Positions 59,478 through 64,000 of a DNA stretch of 64,000 nt are shown piece by piece (positions within the stretch are counted from its first letter, which is position 1; every line of letters starts with the position of its first letter). The position numbers and the translations under genes were made by a program. The notes under the pieces were generated by a model. The model had not been told where the DNA came from, ran no database searches, and saw only the letters and a program-made list of their open reading frames with translations. The stretch is from positions 3,134,501 through 3,198,500 of the forward strand of contig NZ_OY781365.1 of NCBI RefSeq assembly GCF_963676815.1, read 5' to 3'. The stretch is from an uncultured Draconibacterium sp. GTDB taxonomy: Bacteria > Bacteroidota > Bacteroidia > Bacteroidales > Prolixibacteraceae.

Positions 59478-62400
59478 TTAGAATGTTACGGTTAATCCTA
59501 AACCAATGTAGCGCGATGACGGATCCTGGAGGTTGTCGTCGTTACCAAAGTCAGGATCTATAATGTCTGCTTTTTTCCACATGGCCAGGTTGTATCCGTA
59601 GGCAGATGCTTCAATTTTTTTGAACGCATTTACATTTACAAGATCGGTTAGATCGTAAGTGAATGACACTTTGCGTAATTTCACAAAACTACGGTCGAAA
59701 ACGTTGGCAAATTTTTCGCTTTCGGCTTGTGTTACATATGCGCGGTAGGGGTAGTTCTGACTCCAGGTTTGCCAGCTCAGCGCAGTGGCATTGGTTTTGT
59801 ATTCGCGCGTGTCCGAAATTACATTTCCATCGGTATCGGTAGTTAATTCGCCGCTAACAACGTTTACAGCATCGGGAACATAAACCGGGTGACCGGCTGC
59901 ATATTCCGCATCGCGGAATTCTACTGAGTTTGGATGTTTTCCTCCCCACCACATTTTTTCAACAGTTCTCGACCACATTACACCGCCAAACGATCCGTCG
60001 ATATCAACATCGAGCGAAAGTTTTCCGTATTTAAAATGGTTTTGCAAACCAAACTTCCAGTTCGGATCTCGGTGCCCTAACATTTGCGGATTTGGATCTT
60101 TTGATGGTAATCCGGTTTCTTCCGATACGATAAGCTGACCATCGGCTGTTTTCATCCAGCCTGTTCCGTAGAAATTATCAACGCGTTCGTCAAGCGAGTA
60201 ATTTCCATATTTGTTGGCACCACCATAAATCTCTGTTAGCTTCTTAATACTTGTTGTCCAGTTAAAGCCAACATCCCAACGGAAATTGCTTTTACGCACC
60301 GGGTTGGCACTCAGCATCACCTCGAAACCATTGGTTGTGTATTGATTGCCATTTACTTTGCGCGATGCAAAACCACTTGCATCAGAGATGCTAAGGTCAA
60401 TAATCTGGTTTTCGTCAACAATATTGTAGTAGGTAAAATCAAAACTCAATCGGTTTTTCATGAATACCGATGAAAGGCCCAGCTCGAACGAAGTTGATTT
60501 TTCCGGTTTGATATTCGGATTAACAATGGTTCCCGGGTAGCTCACGCGCGAGTTTCCGTTGTACATACCGCTGTTGCTGTAGTACGACGAGATTTGGTAA
60601 GGACTTAAATCACTCGATACTTCGGCCCACGAACCATACAGTTTTAGATAATCAACTGCCTCTGGTAATTCCACCAGGTTTGATACCAAAGTACTTAACG
60701 ATACTGAGGGGTAGAAATACGAATTGTTTGAAGTTGGCAGTGTTGAAGACCAGTCGTTACGTGCGGTAACCGTCAGGAAAAATGCATCAAGCATATCAAC
60801 TGACAATGTTCCGAAAACACTGCGGATCTCGCGCTCCTGGTAATTGGTTGATGCTTTTACATTTCCCAGCGAGTTATTTAAACTGTATACCCACGGAACC
60901 ACTAAACCATCGGTAGCGTTGTATTCCTGCTGGTATTTTTTGTAAAACATTGATGCACCGGCATTGGCACTTAACCCAAATTTCTCTGAGAAATCTTTTT
61001 TGTACGAAAGTAAAATATCATTATCAACATTCACCTGGTCGGTGTTCCATGTTTTGTAATCACCTTCGCGCGGATCGCCGTAGTTTAGATACGATTTCGG
61101 ACTTTGGCGATCTTCAAAAGTGTGTTTCAATACTGCAGAACTTCTTCCTTGCAAACTAAGATCCTCAGTAATATCCCACTTCAATTTTACCTGTCCGTTA
61201 ACAGTGTTGCGGTCGTGTTTTTGGTTTAGCTCGTTGGCAGCAAAATATACGTTGTTGTACCAGGCGTAGTTGTAGTTGGCCTGGCGGTAGCCTTCTTGTC
61301 CAGGAATATACATGTGTTCTTTCAGGTCCTGTCCGTTTACATCGTCACCCATCCAAATAAGAATAGTGTACATGTGGTTACGTGGGCCGTAACCGTAGCG
61401 CGGGTAGTTAGGCGAATAAACTTTGTTGTAAGCTAATTTGGCATCAACGGTAAAGTTTGATGTAAGCTTGTACAAGCCGTTAAAGGTCATTCCTCCGGTT
61501 TTTAGTTTTGAGTTAGGAACGCGGCCTTTTTCCGTTTGATAAAAACCTGAAAAGCGTGTTGAAGCTTTTTCGTTTTTTGAAGCAATTGAAAAGTTGGTGG
61601 TTGACACAACTCCGGTGCTCATAAAATCTTTCAGGTTGTTGTGGTATTCCCACGGAATTGGTACGCGCGAGTAACGCGATTTGTCGTCGTACTGTGTGCC
61701 CGAAACATCGCCCCACCATGGAATAGTTTCTCCGGTAACATTATCGTAAATAGGGCTGTTCCACTGCGGAATTTCAAGGTTGTCAGAAAATTTAGGCCCC
61801 CAAATCATATCACCATCTGAGATTCCGCCATCTTGTCCGTCCCAGAACTCGTACTGGCCATTCGATCCGTTTCCGTAGTCGGTTTGTGTTTCAGGGAAAA
61901 CAGTGTAACCGGCCGAAATCATGGTGCTGTTCGAAACGGTTATATTCAGTCCTTCTCGTGCTGCTTTTTTAGTTGTAATAAGAATGGCTCCGTTTCTTCC
62001 TCTCGATCCGTAAAGCGATGAGGCGGTAGGTCCTTTAAGTACAACAATGTTTTCAATGTCAGCCGACGAAACATCAAAAAAGTCTGTTTCAACGGGCACT
62101 TCGTCAATAACAATCAACGGTGCTTTTCCGCGTAGCTGAAAATCAGGGCTTTGGAAAATTCCTGTTTTTGTGTCAACCGTTAAACCGGCAACTTGTCCGC
62201 TAAGCATGTTTCCCATGTTGGGTGCATTAACGCTTGTAATTGTTTCCGATTTTACTTCCTGAGTGGCGTAACCCAATGCTTTTTTCTCCTGGCTAATCCC
62301 CAGTGCGGTTACAATTACTTCGTCAATTTCCCGTAGGTCTTCTTTCAATTCTACATTCAAAACCGACTTGCCTGCAAGCGGAACTTCCTTTGTAGTGTAG

Positions 62401-62621
62401 CCAATAAACGAAAATTGCAGCGTTGCATTTTCACTGACTTCAATGCGGTAATTCCCTTCAGAATCGGAAACTGTTCCGTTCGAAGTTCCTTTTTCCATAA
62501 TAGTTACTCCGGGTAATGAAACTCCGTTGGTTTCAGTAATTTTTCCCGTGATTTCTTGCTTTTGGGCAAATAGAACCAAGCCCATAAGCAGAAATCCAAT
62601 AGTTAAAATAAAGTGTTTCAT
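59478..62621 (-). CDS. SusC/RagA family TonB-linked outer membrane transporter
   Basis: 1047 residues with a signal peptide (MKHFILTIGFLLMGLVLFAQ). Carboxypeptidase-regulatory-like domain (about 25-105; GKITETNGVSLPGVTIMEKGTSNGTVSDSEGNY), the SusC signature VIVTALGISQEKKALGYATQEV, a plug (ASLYGSRGRNGAILITTKKA about 200-220) and a barrel ending LGLTVTF. Partner of the SusD gene directly downstream. No anti-sigma or hybrid two-component regulator is visible next to it within the window. Confidence 0.95.
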   Translation of the reverse strand: MKHFILTIGFLLMGLVLFAQKQEITGKITETNGVSLPGVTIMEKGTSNGTVSDSEGNYRIEVSENATLQFSFIGYTTKEVPLAGKSVLNVELKEDLREIDEVIVTALGISQEKKALGYATQEVKSETITSVNAPNMGNMLSGQVAGLTVDTKTGIFQSPDFQLRGKAPLIVIDEVPVETDFFDVSSADIENIVVLKGPTASSLYGSRGRNGAILITTKKAAREGLNITVSNSTMISAGYTVFPETQTDYGNGSNGQYEFWDGQDGGISDGDMIWGPKFSDNLEIPQWNSPIYDNVTGETIPWWGDVSGTQYDDKSRYSRVPIPWEYHNNLKDFMSTGVVSTTNFSIASKNEKASTRFSGFYQTEKGRVPNSKLKTGGMTFNGLYKLTSNFTVDAKLAYNKVYSPNYPRYGYGPRNHMYTILIWMGDDVNGQDLKEHMYIPGQEGYRQANYNYAWYNNVYFAANELNQKHDRNTVNGQVKLKWDITEDLSLQGRSSAVLKHTFEDRQSPKSYLNYGDPREGDYKTWNTDQVNVDNDILLSYKKDFSEKFGLSANAGASMFYKKYQQEYNATDGLVVPWVYSLNNSLGNVKASTNYQEREIRSVFGTLSVDMLDAFFLTVTARNDWSSTLPTSNNSYFYPSVSLSTLVSNLVELPEAVDYLKLYGSWAEVSSDLSPYQISSYYSNSGMYNGNSRVSYPGTIVNPNIKPEKSTSFELGLSSVFMKNRLSFDFTYYNIVDENQIIDLSISDASGFASRKVNGNQYTTNGFEVMLSANPVRKSNFRWDVGFNWTTSIKKLTEIYGGANKYGNYSLDERVDNFYGTGWMKTADGQLIVSEETGLPSKDPNPQMLGHRDPNWKFGLQNHFKYGKLSLDVDIDGSFGGVMWSRTVEKMWWGGKHPNSVEFRDAEYAAGHPVYVPDAVNVVSGELTTDTDGNVISDTREYKTNATALSWQTWSQNYPYRAYVTQAESEKFANVFDRSFVKLRKVSFTYDLTDLVNVNAFKKIEASAYGYNLAMWKKADIIDPDFGNDDNLQDPSSRYIGLGLTVTF

Positions 62622-62822
62622 AGATACGTAAATTTTGTTTTAATACTCTACTTCGTTTTTTATGTGATTTTTAATCATAGTAATCCCATTTTAACTTGCT
62701 GGCGCAAGTCAATCATATGAAACGCAGTGTTTTATGGTGTTCTGAAAATAGGCTCCGCGAAAGAAATCAGGAGCATTGAATGATTATCCCGTGTTCATTA
62801 TTTGACTGAGAATTAGTTGCAT

Positions 62823-63758
62823 TTAGAATTTATATTGTATTAAATTGGTGTTGATCGATCCATCGGCATAAAAGTCGATTATGGCATAAGCCGGGCCAAA
62901 TTCCTGGTAACTTCCGTCCCACCATCCACCACACGCGGCACCATTGCAATGATAGTGTACTCCTAAATATTCGGTTTTGTCGGCCAAATGAACGTGCCCG
63001 CTTAAGGCGGCTTTCACGTTTGGGTATTTATAAAACAATTCTTTTATTTTCTTTGAGTCGGTGTGCATCCAGGCTCCGGGAACTTGCCATTGTCCATCTT
63101 TTACATTGTCGCCATCGTAAAAAACCGAGGCAGATAAAATAGGAATATGCGAAACAATACAAATTGGCGTTGATGCCTTGGTGTGCTCCAATTCTTTTTC
63201 TAACCACTGAAATTGTGTGTCATCAAGTTGGGCAGTGTAACTTGCCGTTTCAACCGGTGCCGGACTGTCGAGACAAATAAATTTCCATCCTTTGTGTTCA
63301 AATGCATAAAATCGTTCTTCAAGTTCCAGCATTTTCATTGCCCATGCTTTCCCAAATAGCGGATCGTTCTGAATTGGCTGGTCTTTTAACCCCCAGCCCC
63401 AAACATCGTGGTTGCCAATGCAGCTGTATAAGGGGTATTCTAATTCGTTTTTATAATAGCGTGTCCAGGCATTCCACTGTTGTTCCACTTCTTCTTTCGA
63501 ATGTTTTAAGGCATCCATAATGTTGTCGCCGGTGTTTAAAACAAAGTCCGGCTTGTCTTCCATTTCATGAATTTCCTTTAAGAGCTGCTTCATTCCGCGG
63601 GCTACTTTTTCCGATTCGAAAATGTGCATGTCGGTAAGGTGGGCTATACGGAACAAACGATCTTTACTTTGATCGGTTTTTACAGTTGTTTCACAAGATA
63701 ATATTGATAAGCCGAGCGCTGAAGTTCCCAGTGCTCCTAAGAAATTTCGTCTTTTCAT
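62823..63758 (-). CDS. Exported calcineurin-like metallophosphoesterase
   Basis: 311 residues from the ATG at 63758. An upstream in-frame ATG (63803) gives a 15-residue extension without signal features. The start begins MKRRNFLGALGTSALGLSILSC, with a Tat twin-arginine motif and a lipobox Cys. The metal-site motifs are complete: HLTDMHIF, NTGDNI, CIGNHDVWG, IVSHIPIL and ALSGHVHL. It hydrolyses phosphomono- or diesters with a two-metal centre. It is upstream of susC on the same strand (200-base gap), so it is likely part of the same uptake locus; specificity unknown. Confidence 0.9.
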   Translation of the reverse strand: MKRRNFLGALGTSALGLSILSCETTVKTDQSKDRLFRIAHLTDMHIFESEKVARGMKQLLKEIHEMEDKPDFVLNTGDNIMDALKHSKEEVEQQWNAWTRYYKNELEYPLYSCIGNHDVWGWGLKDQPIQNDPLFGKAWAMKMLELEERFYAFEHKGWKFICLDSPAPVETASYTAQLDDTQFQWLEKELEHTKASTPICIVSHIPILSASVFYDGDNVKDGQWQVPGAWMHTDSKKIKELFYKYPNVKAALSGHVHLADKTEYLGVHYHCNGAACGGWWDGSYQEFGPAYAIIDFYADGSINTNLIQYKF

Positions 63759-64000
63759 TGCGGTAATTTTAGTACCCGCAAGATGCCGACTAATTGTAAA
63801 CAAAATGTTTTCTAAGTCTTATTTATTCGGTGTTTTTATTACAAGGAAAGTTAATATTTTGTTATGCGCATCTTTTGTTTGCTGGTATTTGTCATAAAAA
63901 CCGGCTTATGAATTTAAATTTTAAATAACGCTGAAATAACAAAGTTTCTGCCCGGCGATACAACTCCCGAAGAATAAGGCCGATAGCGTTTATTAAAAAT

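Noticed and set aside
1..64000. Search for CRISPR arrays, insertion sequences, prophage genes and rRNA
   Set aside because: No spaced direct repeats, transposase or integrase motifs, phage structural genes or rRNA segments were seen; gene strands and composition are even.

Overview
The window comes from a member of the phylum Bacteroidota, most likely a marine or anaerobic Bacteroidales/Marinilabiliales-type organism (for example Prolixibacteraceae). The evidence is a SusC/SusD pair, TonB receptors with N-terminal carboxypeptidase-regulatory-like domains, LytTR signalling, BlaI/M56 regulation, promoters of the TAnnTTTG type, moderate GC with weak Shine-Dalgarno sequences, and a division/cell-wall cluster in the Bacteroidota order ending in yqeY. 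No phage, insertion sequence, CRISPR array or rRNA was seen. One tRNA (Cys-GCA) is present. The genus assignment is inference.

Layout. 1-1843: 3' part of a GH3 beta-glucosidase with a strong terminator. 1959-5805: minus-strand operon (BASS transporter, acyltransferase, AlkC-like glycosylase, GNAT). 6019-9783: alkaline phosphatase, AlbA_2 protein, a second GNAT, YjjX-type NTPase, NifX-like protein, AhpD-like protein. 9984-12339: SPOR protein overlapping a long PurF-type amidotransferase. 12414-14390: two acyltransferases resembling the glycine-lipid pair GlsB/GlsA. 14621-31686: the dcw cluster mraZ-rsmH-ftsL-ftsI-murE-mraY-murD-ftsW-murG-murC-ftsQ-ftsA-ftsZ-ftsZ-yqeY, one probable transcript with very short gaps, preceded by four 10-nt-spaced MraZ-type repeats and closed by a terminator. 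Its most unusual feature is two complete, different ftsZ genes in tandem; only the second carries a recognisable C-terminal partner-binding peptide.

31692-39055: housekeeping genes (acidic hypothetical, cyclophilin, lipoprotein-type methyltransferase plus amino-acid permease, PlsC, tRNA-Cys, FolB, GlnRS) and a candidate small RNA at about 33108-33186 with its own promoter and terminator. 39222-42227: two LiaF-like membrane proteins with a LytS-type kinase and a LytTR regulator, probably an envelope-stress module. 42492-48839: a very large secreted VPS10/BNR-repeat protein, then a NarL-type regulator and a TPR histidine kinase, and a small membrane protein. 48998-50119: secreted protein of unknown function. 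50357-52675: a BlaI repressor with a visible multi-palindrome operator and an M56 (BlaR1-like) metalloprotease whose periplasmic half looks ExbD-like. 52700-55321: TonB receptor. 55436-63758: a membrane protein, an AlkA-type glycosylase, then a same-strand block of a secreted calcineurin-type phosphoesterase, SusC, SusD and a secreted PHP phosphoesterase, which suggests uptake of a phosphorylated substrate.

All family assignments were made by reading motifs in the translations; no database search was run. Coordinates of promoters and terminators are by eye.
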